Of a DNA stretch of 64,000 bases, positions 1-8,283 are shown one piece after another (position 1 is the first letter of the stretch; each line of letters starts with the position of its first letter). Made by a program: the position numbers and the translations under genes. The stretch comes from UBA7359 sp038142205 (GTDB taxonomy: Bacteria; Pseudomonadota; Gammaproteobacteria; Eutrophobiales; Eutrophobiaceae): contig JAYQJO010000001.1 in assembly GCA_038142205.1 (NCBI GenBank), positions 1,178,001-1,242,000 of the forward strand, in the 5' to 3' direction. The notes below the pieces were generated by a model that did not search any database, was not told where the DNA came from, and saw only the letters and a list, made by a program, of their open reading frames with translations.

Positions 1-2
1 TT

Positions 3-563
3 GAATTTATCAATGAAATACAGCCTGTACTGAGATCAGTATCTCCACATTTTCGAGCTATTTCTAAAAAATCAGGTGGTTCATTGATGCGTATATATCG
101 TGATATGCGTTTCAGTAAAGACAAAACACCGTATAAAACTAATATTGGTATTCAATTCAGACACGAAGCTGGAAAAGATATTCATGCACCGGGCTTTTAC
201 TTACATATTGATCCGGAATCTGTTTTCTTGATTGCGGGAATGTGGCGACCTGATAATAAAGTTTTAAGAATCCTGCGTGAAATGCTTGCTGACAATCCTA
301 ATGCATGGAGAGCAGCATTAAATAACAAGGATTTTAAAAAATATTTTTATCTCACCGGTGACTCATTAAAACTACCTCCAAGAGGTTATGCCAAAGATCA
401 TCCCTTGATTACAGATTTAAAACGTAAAGACTTTATCGCGAGACATGATCTTACTAGAGATGATGTTTTTAAAGATAACTTTGCTGATAACGTAATCGAA
501 ACTTACTCCAAAACAACACCCTTCATGAGTTATTTATGCACTGCGTTGGACTTACCATTTTAA
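3..563 (+). CDS. DUF2461 family protein (5' truncated by window edge)
   Basis: The reading frame is open from base 3, so the real start lies outside the window; the TTG at 84 is only an internal codon. The visible 186 residues match the DUF2461 (TIGR02453) family: a basic N-terminal stretch ending RAISKKSGGS, then MRIYRDMRFSKDKTPYKTN, GFYLHIDPESVFLIAGMW near the middle and a C-terminal Y/F-rich tail. The family has no assigned biochemical role and no catalytic residues can be named. It converges directly on the FadL-type gene (stop at 563, next stop at 564), so it is probably unrelated to the catabolic genes. Confidence 0.85.
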   Translation, partial: EFINEIQPVLRSVSPHFRAISKKSGGSLMRIYRDMRFSKDKTPYKTNIGIQFRHEAGKDIHAPGFYLHIDPESVFLIAGMWRPDNKVLRILREMLADNPNAWRAALNNKDFKKYFYLTGDSLKLPPRGYAKDHPLITDLKRKDFIARHDLTRDDVFKDNFADNVIETYSKTTPFMSYLCTALDLPF

Positions 564-1853
564 CTAAAACCGTTTCGAGAAATTAATATCAATTGTATTT
601 TGTGATATTTCAGCTTTTGCCTTGCCTAGTGGAGTGGATGAATTCATTAACTCATTTTCAAATGCATGCATATAAGCGAAAGATATTTCCGTGTTAGAAC
701 TGGGACGATAACTCACGCCGAAAGTTATGTGATCTTGTGGAACAGCAGGAGTAATAAGATTCATTAATGTTGATTCTCGTGGTATTTGTTTTTCACCATG
801 GTTATAACCTGTTCGAAATGTCCATGTGTCATTAACTTCATATTTTAATCCTGCCTTAAAAGCCCAGACACTACGCCAACCAAAACCGATACTATTACTT
901 CCGCCAAGACGTCTATTAGTGCTAATAGTGCCGCCTAACTCCGCTGCAGTAACAATGGGGTTTGAAAGCGCATCAATATCACCATATTGAATCCGACTGG
1001 CATCCAATGCCAAATCCAGTTTATCGGTTAGTTTAAAGGCAATACCGAAACCAAAATTAGAAGGGATATCAAACTCACCACCATTAGCAAACAAGCCATC
1101 ATATTTCTTGAATTTCGTCATATAGACTTTACTGGCATAGGCTGCACCGACTCTCACTCTGGGGTGTAATTGATACAACCACCCTGCTCTAAACCCTAAA
1201 CCAAAACTCCAATCACTACCCCTGCTCGTTAGACTACCTGATGCAGATGATAATGGGATAAATGCTTCTAAACCTCGGGAACTAAATTTCTGTGCAGCAA
1301 TTAATGGCGCTATTCCTAATGTATGTTGCTTGTTAATTTTGTAAGTCAAACTTGGAGCCAGTATGACCTGACTAAAATCAACTCCGAGTTTTCCACCTGC
1401 TGGAGGTACAGCACCATTTATGCGAGACACTGATTCAATATAGAGTGCTTTACCATAACTCGTATTTATTCCGCCATTACCATACACACTCACACCAAAT
1501 GTCATACGATCATTCAAAGATTTATTGTAACTAAAATTTGGTACTAAAAATAAATCACGATTACTTTTATCACTGACAAGCTGAGTACATGTGCCAACAC
1601 CTCGACAGTCTATTTCTGCTTCACGCGGTGTATTAATAAATCGGATACCTGCATCCCAACCCGGTTCGACAAAAGCCATTCCTGCTGGATTACTTGCAGC
1701 AGCCAAACCATCGTGAGGGTAAGCAATCGATGCTCCACCCATTGCTATAGACTTGGGGCCATAACCGATTGCAAAATAACCATTCGTCGCCATGCAATTC
1801 ATGCTGACTACTAACAAAGGTATAAATATTGATATTGATCTGATATGAATCAT
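564..1853 (-). CDS. FadL/TodX-type outer membrane hydrocarbon transporter
   Basis: A 429-residue FadL/TodX-family beta-barrel predicted to move hydrophobic substrates across the outer membrane. I chose the Met at 1853 (MIHIRSISIFIPLLVVS) because it starts a clear signal peptide after an AAAGGA ribosome site; the frame runs further up to 1913. The mature N-terminus has the family signature: an NGYF...G.GPKSIAMGGA hatch segment followed by LAAASNPAGMA. Alternating strand patterns follow and the chain ends in KRF, a typical barrel terminus with aromatic last residue. It lies 16 bp after the TetR gene, so the regulator probably controls it. Substrate (alkylbenzene, PAH or fatty acid) cannot be read from the sequence. 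Confidence 0.88.
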   Translation of the reverse strand: MIHIRSISIFIPLLVVSMNCMATNGYFAIGYGPKSIAMGGASIAYPHDGLAAASNPAGMAFVEPGWDAGIRFINTPREAEIDCRGVGTCTQLVSDKSNRDLFLVPNFSYNKSLNDRMTFGVSVYGNGGINTSYGKALYIESVSRINGAVPPAGGKLGVDFSQVILAPSLTYKINKQHTLGIAPLIAAQKFSSRGLEAFIPLSSASGSLTSRGSDWSFGLGFRAGWLYQLHPRVRVGAAYASKVYMTKFKKYDGLFANGGEFDIPSNFGFGIAFKLTDKLDLALDASRIQYGDIDALSNPIVTAAELGGTISTNRRLGGSNSIGFGWRSVWAFKAGLKYEVNDTWTFRTGYNHGEKQIPRESTLMNLITPAVPQDHITFGVSYRPSSNTEISFAYMHAFENELMNSSTPLGKAKAEISQNTIDINFSKRF

Positions 1854-1869
1854 CTTTAAGTTTTTTCCT

Positions 1870-2444
1870 TTATTTAATATTAAACTCAGTAGCCAGCCAT
1901 TTTCTAATTTCATTAGCTGAATTTTTAAGAACTGATGGTTTTTTATAAGCGTGTGCCATCAATGCTGCTCCTTCTGCCATAACCATTAAATATTCTGCTT
2001 TACTGCGTGATGTTTTTTTATCGAGGAAGGTCTCAAATTGTTGCGCAATCCAGATGATAAATATTTCAAACAATTCTTTTGCGTATTTTTGTAATTCTCT
2101 CGATTCCTTCCCTAATTCAGAATTCAAGGTTCCAATTGGACATCCGTATACACAAGTTGATTTTGAATTTCCTTCAACCATAGAAATAAACTTGTTAAGT
2201 TTTTGGTATGGGCTCATATTTGTTGAATCCCATCCAGATAAAAGTGATTTAAATTGTTCTTTTTTGATTGAATTACTGACAGCAATATTTCATCTTTACT
2301 TTTGAAATAATAATAGAAGTTTCCTTTCGGAATTTTACAATCTTTAGCAATTGCTGCATAAGAAGTACTTTCAAAACCTTTGATATAAAACAGTTTATCA
2401 GCAGAATTGATGATAGCTTGTCGTTGACCTTCACCTTTATTCAT
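1870..2444 (-). CDS. TetR-family transcriptional regulator (frameshifted)
   Basis: Two overlapping frames together form one TetR regulator. The first 60 or so residues hold the HTH (AIINSADKLFYIKGFESTSY, then IPKGNFYYYFKSKDEIL). The second frame carries the ligand-binding half with YGCPIGTLNSELG, seen in LmrA/YxaF/NemR-like TetR proteins. The frame changes at the run of six T (2260-2265; A in the gene); adding one base gives 191 residues, the normal family length. It precedes the FadL gene by 16 bp and a dyad sits about 55 bp upstream, so autoregulation and control of FadL are likely. I read the break as a homopolymer error. Confidence 0.82.
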
Positions 2445-2500
2445 TTGTTAGGTTTTACCTAATTAATTAACATACATTAATTATAGACGATGACACCTAC

Positions 2501-2518
2501 TAGTCAACCGTCTGACTA
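2501..2518. promoter_or_regulatory. Candidate TetR operator dyad
   Basis: TAGTCA-N6-TGACTA forms an 18-bp dyad with two further inner matches, 57 bp upstream of the TetR start, in the 117-bp gap between trpB and tetR. Position and symmetry fit a TetR-family autoregulatory operator. No binding data; this is inference. Confidence 0.5.
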
Positions 2519-2561
2519 TTAATGAACAAAATTTAATTAAAATTGATTAAATAATTATTTT

Positions 2562-3761
2562 TTATAATTCAAGCTTATCAGCGATAAAATCTGCATCTTT
2601 ATCACCTCGTCCGGAAAGGTTTACTAATATAGATTCATCCGGTGACATTGATTTAGCTTCTTGCATTGCATAGGCAACGGCATGGGCACTTTCCAATGCA
2701 GGAATAATTCCTTCAGTTCTAGACAGGGTCATAAATGCATCCACACAAACATCATCATCGACAGAGGTATATTCAACTCTACCCAAATCTTTTAATAAAC
2801 AATGTTGCGGACCTACTCCAGGATAATCCAGACCAGATGCGATGGAATGAACGGGAAGAGGATTACCTTCATCATCTTCAAGGTTGTAACACTTGAAACC
2901 ATGTAAACCGCCTTTCTTGCCTTTGCTCATTGTAGCCGCATGTTCCTCAGTATCTAAACCTTTACCCGCAGGTTCAACACCAACAATTCTTACTGATTCA
3001 TCATCGAGAAATGCGGTAAATAAACCAATTGCGTTAGAACCACCACCCACACAGGCAGTAACAACATCCGGTAATTTATCTTGCTCATCCAGAAATTGCT
3101 GACGCGCTTCTATTCCAACGATACTCTGAAAATCTCGCACCATCATAGGGAATGGGTGCGGACCAACAACAGAACCAATGGCATAAATAAAATTAACCGG
3201 TTCTTTAACGTATTCTTCAAAAGCACTATCAACGGCATCTTTAAGTGTTTTCGTTCCTCTGGTGACCGGGACAATATCGCACCCAAGAATTTTCATTTTT
3301 GTGACATTCGGGTGTTCTTTTACTATATCAATTTCACCCATGTGTATTTCACATTTAATATCTACCAAAGCGCAAGCAGTTGCCAAAGCAACGCCGTGCT
3401 GACCTGCGCCAGTTTCGGCTAACACTTTAGTCTTACCCATGTGTTTAGCCAACAAAGCTTCCCCCAGGCAATGGTTGATTTTATGTGCGCCTGTGTGATT
3501 CAAATCTTCTCTTTTTAAGAAAATTTTTGCACCACCCTGCTTTGCGGTTAAACGTTTTGCAAAGAAAATTGGGCTTGGTCTACCTACGTAATGTTTATAC
3601 AAATCATTTAGTTCATCCTTGAAGGCATCTGTTTGACTGATCTGAAGATAGGCATCCTTGATTTCATTCATAATGGATGCGAGTTCAGGCGGGATAATTT
3701 GACCACCGTATTCCCCAAAATAACCATTCTCATCAGGCATGGGGATAGAAGACATATTCAT
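2562..3761 (-). CDS. trpB: Tryptophan synthase beta chain, stand-alone
   Basis: A 399-residue PLP enzyme of full TrpB length that joins indole and L-serine to give tryptophan. Visible motifs: GEYGGQIIPPEL at the start, LKREDLNHTGAHK with the PLP lysine, ETGAGQHG with the catalytic Glu, the phosphate loop CVGGGSNAIG, and NLSGRGDKD near the end. All key residues are present, so it should be active, although it reads HKINHCLG where most TrpB1 proteins have HK(I/T)N(N/Q)xxG. There is no trpA alongside. It is the last gene of the dioxygenase alpha/beta operon, 15 bp after the GFA gene. A catabolic paralogue using a ring-derived nucleophile is possible; ordinary tryptophan synthesis cannot be excluded. 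Confidence 0.9.
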   Translation of the reverse strand: MNMSSIPMPDENGYFGEYGGQIIPPELASIMNEIKDAYLQISQTDAFKDELNDLYKHYVGRPSPIFFAKRLTAKQGGAKIFLKREDLNHTGAHKINHCLGEALLAKHMGKTKVLAETGAGQHGVALATACALVDIKCEIHMGEIDIVKEHPNVTKMKILGCDIVPVTRGTKTLKDAVDSAFEEYVKEPVNFIYAIGSVVGPHPFPMMVRDFQSIVGIEARQQFLDEQDKLPDVVTACVGGGSNAIGLFTAFLDDESVRIVGVEPAGKGLDTEEHAATMSKGKKGGLHGFKCYNLEDDEGNPLPVHSIASGLDYPGVGPQHCLLKDLGRVEYTSVDDDVCVDAFMTLSRTEGIIPALESAHAVAYAMQEAKSMSPDESILVNLSGRGDKDADFIADKLEL

Positions 3762-3776
3762 TTTTATTCCTCGTTT

Positions 3777-4229
3777 TTATTTATTGGGGAGCAGTTCCCA
3801 GTGTTGATGAAATTCTTCGATCGACCATTCTGGGTAACCTTTAAATTGTTCTCCTGACATCTCTGGATTGAACCAACCTACTTTATCATCAAGAAATATC
3901 TGCTGATATTCTGGCGGCCTTGGTAACGGTGTGTCAATACTTGCTGCGTTTGGCCATACATCATCAGGCCATCGATGATCGGTTATATAAAGTGGTGAAC
4001 CACAATTGGAACAAAAATGTCTATCACAATCTTTTGCGTTATATATTTTTAGATTATCCTTTCCGCTAATAATCTTTAGATCATCCAAAGCACCCTTAAT
4101 ATTTACTCCGAAAGGTGCTCCATTGGTTTTTCTACAAATACTGCAGTAACAAATCATATAAGGATAATATAAATCTGTTTCCAATTCGTATTGGATAGTT
4201 TTACATTGGCAAGAACCTTTAAGTAACAT
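3777..4229 (-). CDS. GFA (CENP-V/GFA-like) zinc-domain protein
   Basis: A 150-residue protein with the GFA zinc fold: GSCQCKTIQYE at the start, CYCSICRKTNG at about residue 30 and HFCSNCGSPLY at about residue 72, which supply the Cys ligands. The founding member adds formaldehyde to glutathione, but most paralogues have no known substrate. It lies between a small secreted protein and trpB in the dioxygenase operon with gaps of 20 and 15 bp. It resembles, without being identical to, the second GFA gene at 25943. A role with a reactive aldehyde from ring degradation is speculative. Confidence 0.82.
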   Translation of the reverse strand: MLLKGSCQCKTIQYELETDLYYPYMICYCSICRKTNGAPFGVNIKGALDDLKIISGKDNLKIYNAKDCDRHFCSNCGSPLYITDHRWPDDVWPNAASIDTPLPRPPEYQQIFLDDKVGWFNPEMSGEQFKGYPEWSIEEFHQHWELLPNK

Positions 4230-4249
4230 TGAGTATTACCTTTTATTAG

Positions 4250-4699
4250 CTACTCGCTAGATATAACGAGATTATTAAACCACTTATCCTTGTCTTTTTC
4301 ATTCACCAGTTTTTGTCTGTCGATGTACCAATCACCACCCGTTTTATTCAAAACATAAATTTCATATTCATCAGCACCCGATTTATTAATAAATTTATCA
4401 CGAGAACTAAGTATGTTTGGCACTGATGCCTTATCTCCTTCTATAACTGCTTCATAGATTTTATATCCATTAATTTCAACTTCAGCATATTTATATGTTT
4501 GTTTTTGTTCTACAGACCAATTGAATGCGTCATACCCACGCGTCATATTTTCCGTTAAATATAAATGTGCTTCAGGAAAATTATAATTTTTTATTGCACT
4601 GAGATAATGAGCAACGACTTGTTCAGGTGTGTCAGGATAAGAATTTCCTCCTCCCATTAATAGAGGAAGGATGAAAATGAACCATAATCTTGATTTCAT
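4250..4699 (-). CDS. Small secreted protein of unknown function
   Basis: 149 residues beginning MKSRLWFIFILPLLMGGGNS, a signal-peptide-like start without a clear lipobox Cys. The mature part (TPEQVVAHYLSAIKNYNFPEAHLYLT, then GDWYIDRQKLV near the end) has the look of a DUF4878/NTF2-like fold, where a helix pair is followed by a strand carrying GxWxI. I do not recognise a specific family. It sits 24 bp downstream of the dioxygenase beta gene and 20 bp before the GFA gene, so it is co-transcribed with them; its role there is unknown. Confidence 0.6.
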   Translation of the reverse strand: MKSRLWFIFILPLLMGGGNSYPDTPEQVVAHYLSAIKNYNFPEAHLYLTENMTRGYDAFNWSVEQKQTYKYAEVEINGYKIYEAVIEGDKASVPNILSSRDKFINKSGADEYEIYVLNKTGGDWYIDRQKLVNEKDKDKWFNNLVISSE

Positions 4700-4723
4700 A
4701 ACATGTGGTTCTATATATTGACG

Positions 4724-5268
4724 TTATAGTAATACCAACATATTGCGGCCCTGAACAGAACGTTCTGGATAATCTATATTTCGTTCTAACAAGCTTAATT
4801 TATTAGAAGCATCTCTGTGGAAGACATCTTCTCGTGTGTAAAAAAAATGATCGACCTCGTAAGCACGCCGGGCTCTTGAGACAAAACAATTACTCCTTAC
4901 ATTAATTTTATTATCGTCTTCGGTATAAAAAGCTTCAATATTTGAAACCATCCGACAATATTTTTCAGGCGGATCTACACGCCAATGTTGTGGATCATAG
5001 AACTGATTTACCCGAACACCAAGCTGTTGATAATCATCACAATACAAATACACCTTATCTTCATGTTTATATCTTCGTTCTTTCCTACTTCGAAGTTGAG
5101 TTGTCGTAATGACGTAACTAATATCTGGGAGAGCATATCTTCATACCACTCACGTAAATTTTCTGTATCGAGTAATCTGGCTTCACGCAGTAGGAAACGT
5201 TCAACATCTTTGAGAATATCGTCACTCACATAAGCTTCGTATTTTTTTTTATCTTGTTCACTCCCCAT
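4724..5268 (-). CDS. Rieske dioxygenase beta subunit (frameshifted)
   Basis: Two frames make one ring-hydroxylating dioxygenase small subunit. The first part reads VERFLLREARLLDTENLREW, the classic start of the beta subunit; after the shift the product continues DISYVITTTQLRSRKERRY and ends in SVQGRNMLVLL, a normal C-terminus. The frame changes near 5125-5129 (CTGGGA on the plus strand), where one missing base restores a 181-residue chain. The beta subunit is structural in the alpha3beta3 hexamer. It follows the alpha gene by 51 bp. No ferredoxin or reductase gene is adjacent, so electrons must come from components encoded elsewhere. Confidence 0.85.
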
Positions 5269-5319
5269 TATTTTTTGTTCCTTTTAGACTTTATTTTAAT
5301 ACGTTGATTTAATAACACC

Positions 5320-6672
5320 TTACTTATTACCCGTAAGATCAATAATCCAGTCCTTGCTTCGTTCATTTACTTGCTGCCAATTATTGGAATTAATCAAATC
5401 ATTATAGAAACGATAATAACCACGGTATGATGTTTCACCAATAGCAGATTCACCGATCACACCCGGATAGTCCGGGTCCTGAAAATCGCCACCGAGACCC
5501 ATTTGTGAATTTAATTTAAGTTTGCGTGATACTGAACCTGATGCCATATGAGTTTCCGATTCCATATTGTCATTGTCTTCTGATTCCCAGTAGCCTGCTA
5601 TGCCAAATGTTCGTTGGACTGATTTTGATATTTTATCTTTCAATTCTAGAGGCATATCTTTTTCAACCATCGCCCAGGTAAAGACTTCTGTTTTTGTTGG
5701 GCTATGAGGTTGCCAAACTTTAAATACTCCGGAACCTGTGAGAAAACTATTGTTTGGAAATATCGTTCCATTTAAATGGGATTTATAAAGACGACTTCGT
5801 TTTTCTCCGAGCCTTTTCTCAATCTCAACGTGTTTAGTCATTCCCCAGCCCATCATTTCTTCAATGAGTTCCGAACCATTTACTCCTGCATAAGCATCAA
5901 ATAAAACACCAAGTCCATGTCCGTGTTTTGTTGTGACCTGCAGTCCGGCTCCTTCGGGTGGTAATTGAGTATTACCAGCCATGGGTGCAAAGACTGATTG
6001 TCCTGATCTTAATGATGAAGTATGTGTCCAACCAACATGGTAGGCGTCACCAACAAAATTCTCAGAAGGAACTTTCCAGTTTGCATGAATAAAGCAGCGA
6101 GCTGGAGGTCCTACTAATTCCATGCCGCCACTTTCCTCCATCCAGACATCCAGGTACCAGGCGAAATCACCCAAATACTCTTTAAAGTCTGGTGCATTGG
6201 AATCGAGACAACCATAAACGAAACCATGATAACTCTCGACGCAAGGTACTTCATATAGGCCATGACCACATTTATCCAAACGATTTTTATAAACAGCTTC
6301 TTCAAACGGTACACTTTGAAGAGAACCGTCCGCACCATAACTCCAGCCGTGATAATTACAGACAAAGCCGCGTGTATTCCCTGCTTCTGTTGCGCAGATG
6401 CGTGCGCCACGATGTCGACAAACATTAAGAAATGCTTTGATTGAATTATCTTTCTGGCGTACGACGATCACTTCATCAAGACCCATTCGGGTTGTAATGT
6501 AATCGCCGTAATCAGGAATTGCACATTCATGTGTTAAAAACAACCAACAACGCCCAAAAATTCTATCCATTTCTGACTCAAATATTTCCTTGTCATTATG
6601 AATAAGATGGCTTTGATATCCTTTTTTGATATCAACAGTTTCATTCTTCAGATTAGTTTGATTGTCCTTCAT
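5320..6672 (-). CDS. Rieske ring-hydroxylating dioxygenase alpha subunit (naphthalene/biphenyl type)
   Basis: A 450-residue catalytic subunit that adds O2 to an aromatic ring to give a cis-dihydrodiol. The Rieske cluster site is CRHRGARIC...CNYHGWSY (residues about 84-107). The mononuclear iron site is in NFVGDAYHVGWTH with the second His four residues on, and a distal Asp lies in the C-terminal half. The NFVGDAYHVGWTH box and overall length resemble NahAc/BphA1 and the PhnA1 proteins of marine PAH degraders. It heads the minus-strand operon alpha, beta, 4250, GFA, trpB, and is divergent from the NahB-like dehydrogenase, a natural partner. Substrate preference (naphthalene, phenanthrene, biphenyl) is not certain. 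Confidence 0.9.
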   Translation of the reverse strand: MKDNQTNLKNETVDIKKGYQSHLIHNDKEIFESEMDRIFGRCWLFLTHECAIPDYGDYITTRMGLDEVIVVRQKDNSIKAFLNVCRHRGARICATEAGNTRGFVCNYHGWSYGADGSLQSVPFEEAVYKNRLDKCGHGLYEVPCVESYHGFVYGCLDSNAPDFKEYLGDFAWYLDVWMEESGGMELVGPPARCFIHANWKVPSENFVGDAYHVGWTHTSSLRSGQSVFAPMAGNTQLPPEGAGLQVTTKHGHGLGVLFDAYAGVNGSELIEEMMGWGMTKHVEIEKRLGEKRSRLYKSHLNGTIFPNNSFLTGSGVFKVWQPHSPTKTEVFTWAMVEKDMPLELKDKISKSVQRTFGIAGYWESEDNDNMESETHMASGSVSRKLKLNSQMGLGGDFQDPDYPGVIGESAIGETSYRGYYRFYNDLINSNNWQQVNERSKDWIIDLTGNK

Positions 6673-6868
6673 TATTAACCCTCGATAATATTCTGTTACT
6701 CAATTGGCCAACATTATTGAGAATAAGTTTACATTATTTATTAAATGAAACTTATTTTTTCTATTAATTTTTCTATACTATTAATTTTTCTATATTACTT
6801 TAGAATTATAAAACAATATTTAAAATTTTTAATTAAAAATATCAATGACTTAAAAAGAGGGGATATCA
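6673..6868. promoter_or_regulatory. Divergent intergenic control region with inverted repeats
   Basis: 196 bp of A/T-rich sequence between the divergent dioxygenase alpha and dihydrodiol dehydrogenase genes. It holds CTCAAT...ATTGAG (6699-6721, enclosing TGGCCA) and a perfect 9-bp inverted repeat AATAAGTTT...AAACTTATT (6722-6730 and 6748-6756), plus the 17-bp tandem repeat annotated separately. These are operator-like, but I cannot assign a regulator. I saw no convincing -24/-12 element here. Confidence 0.5.
6761..6794. repeat. Exact 17-bp tandem duplication
   Basis: CTATTAATTTTTCTATA occurs twice in direct, uninterrupted tandem (6761-6777 and 6778-6794), about 75 bp upstream of the dihydrodiol dehydrogenase. 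It may be a repeated operator or a slippage duplication. Confidence 0.9.
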
Positions 6869-7579
6869 ATGGGCTGGTTAAATAATCAAGTAGTTTTAAT
6901 CACGGGTGGTGCTTCAGGAATAGGTTTAGCCGTCGTTGAACGTTTTATATCTGAAGGTGCAAAGGTCGGCGTCATGGACAGGACAGAAGATGCCGTTAAG
7001 AAAACAGTAGATACATTTGGAAAACTTGATGTCTTTATTGGGAATGCAGGCATCTGGGATTATATGGTGCCATTAATGGATCATGAACATGACAAACTTG
7101 AATCCATTTGTGATGAAATATTCTCTATCAATGTTAAAGGTTATTTATTGGGTGCGCGTGCAGCCATGAATGAACTTAAAAAAACCAATGGCAGTTTAAT
7201 CTTTACCGTATCGAGTTCTGGATTCTACACTGGTGGAGGCGGCCCCATCTATGTCGCATCAAAACATGCGGTGGTAGGCATGATTAAACAATTAGCGTAC
7301 GAAATGGCACCTGATGTTCGTGTCAATGGTGTTGCACCCGGTGGCACTATAACAAACCTTGGTGGTAGTGCTTCGGCTGGTCAAGGAGATTCAAAATTAT
7401 CTGATATTCCCGATGTTGATAAACTCATAGAGGGAATGACACCTATGGGATTTGCTTCTGTACCTGAAGACCATACCGGACTTTATACATTACTGGCATC
7501 AAAAGAGAACTCAAGATATGTTACTGGTACCATAATTAATAGTGACGGAGGAATTGGTTTTGGTAAACGCCCTGGGTAA
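6869..7579 (+). CDS. cis-Dihydrodiol dehydrogenase, NahB/BphB-type SDR, with internal deletion
   Basis: A 236-residue short-chain dehydrogenase that would oxidise arene cis-dihydrodiols to catechols with NAD+. It has TGGASGIG (residues about 12-19), GNAGIWDYM, the catalytic S...YVASKHAVVG and the NahB-like VRVNGVAPGGT and ITGT/VTGT..DGG ends. Compared with the roughly 259-residue NahB, about 25-28 residues are missing in frame between DRTEDA and VDTFGKLD. That is exactly where the family has the GDV segment packing against the NAD adenine. The start at 6869 follows a GAGGGG ribosome site. The gap may be a real deletion that harms cofactor binding or an assembly loss. Confidence 0.85.
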   Translation: MGWLNNQVVLITGGASGIGLAVVERFISEGAKVGVMDRTEDAVKKTVDTFGKLDVFIGNAGIWDYMVPLMDHEHDKLESICDEIFSINVKGYLLGARAAMNELKKTNGSLIFTVSSSGFYTGGGGPIYVASKHAVVGMIKQLAYEMAPDVRVNGVAPGGTITNLGGSASAGQGDSKLSDIPDVDKLIEGMTPMGFASVPEDHTGLYTLLASKENSRYVTGTIINSDGGIGFGKRPG

Positions 7580-7610
7580 TAACTAAATTACAGTTGTTAA
7601 ACTTCCGTTT

Positions 7611-8258
7611 ATGTCATTATCAATAATAGGTGCTGGTTTTGGTCGTACTGGTACACTTTCATTAAAGCATGCACTGGGACAATTAGGATATGCACCTTGC
7701 TATCATATGCATGAAGTATCAAAAAATCCTGAGCACATAGCACTATGGCAAGCAGTAACAGATCATAAAACAATAAATTGGAATAATTTATTCAACTCAT
7801 ATCAGGCTGCTGTCGATTGGCCAACCTCATCATTCTGGCAACAACTGGCAGAATATTATCCTCAAGCTAAAATCATTTTGACGATAAGAAATGCAGATGA
7901 ATGGTATGAAAGTATACAAAACACAATTTATTATGTTCTCTCGCAACCCGTTAGTAAGGACAACCCGATAAAAAGAGAATTGGGACTGATGACAAGGCAG
8001 TTAATTCTTGAAAATACGTTTCATGGGTATCTAGGTAATAAAGATAAAGCGATGAAAATATATGAACAACATAACGAGAAAGTAAGACAAACGATCTCAG
8101 CTGATAGACTCCTAGTCTACAATGTCAAAGAAGGATGGGAGCCTTTATGTAATTTCCTGAACTGTCCAATACCATATGACAACTTCCCTAAAACCAATTC
8201 AACCATTGAATTTAGAAACGACGTTCATTCTAAAAGTGATACCGTTGAAAAACAATAA
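7611..8258 (+). CDS. Sulfotransferase-family (PAPS-type P-loop) protein
   Basis: 215 residues with GAGFGRTGTLSLKHAL at the N-terminus, the 5'-phosphosulfate-binding loop of the short sulfotransferase family (Sulfotransfer_4-like). KIILTIRNADEWYES around residue 90 matches the 3'-phosphate-binding strand and helix, and a W-rich C-terminal half follows. Members transfer sulfate from PAPS to hydroxyls, but bacterial substrates are mostly unknown. It lies 31 bp after the dihydrodiol dehydrogenase without a strong ribosome site and may be co-transcribed. Conjugating phenols or dihydrodiols would fit the location, but that is a guess. Confidence 0.72.
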   Translation: MSLSIIGAGFGRTGTLSLKHALGQLGYAPCYHMHEVSKNPEHIALWQAVTDHKTINWNNLFNSYQAAVDWPTSSFWQQLAEYYPQAKIILTIRNADEWYESIQNTIYYVLSQPVSKDNPIKRELGLMTRQLILENTFHGYLGNKDKAMKIYEQHNEKVRQTISADRLLVYNVKEGWEPLCNFLNCPIPYDNFPKTNSTIEFRNDVHSKSDTVEKQ

Positions 8259-8283
8259 CATTAAATAAATTATGTTTACGTAT

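Noticed and set aside
2893..3102. Plus-strand frames inside trpB and most other opposite-strand frames
   Set aside because: They lie wholly within strong genes, have no domain signature and follow the codon structure of the other strand. Treated as shadows throughout.
6673..6868. Sigma-54 promoter in the dioxygenase/dehydrogenase divergent gap
   Set aside because: The only GG or CC pairs (TGGCCA) have no GC partner at 10 bases on either strand.
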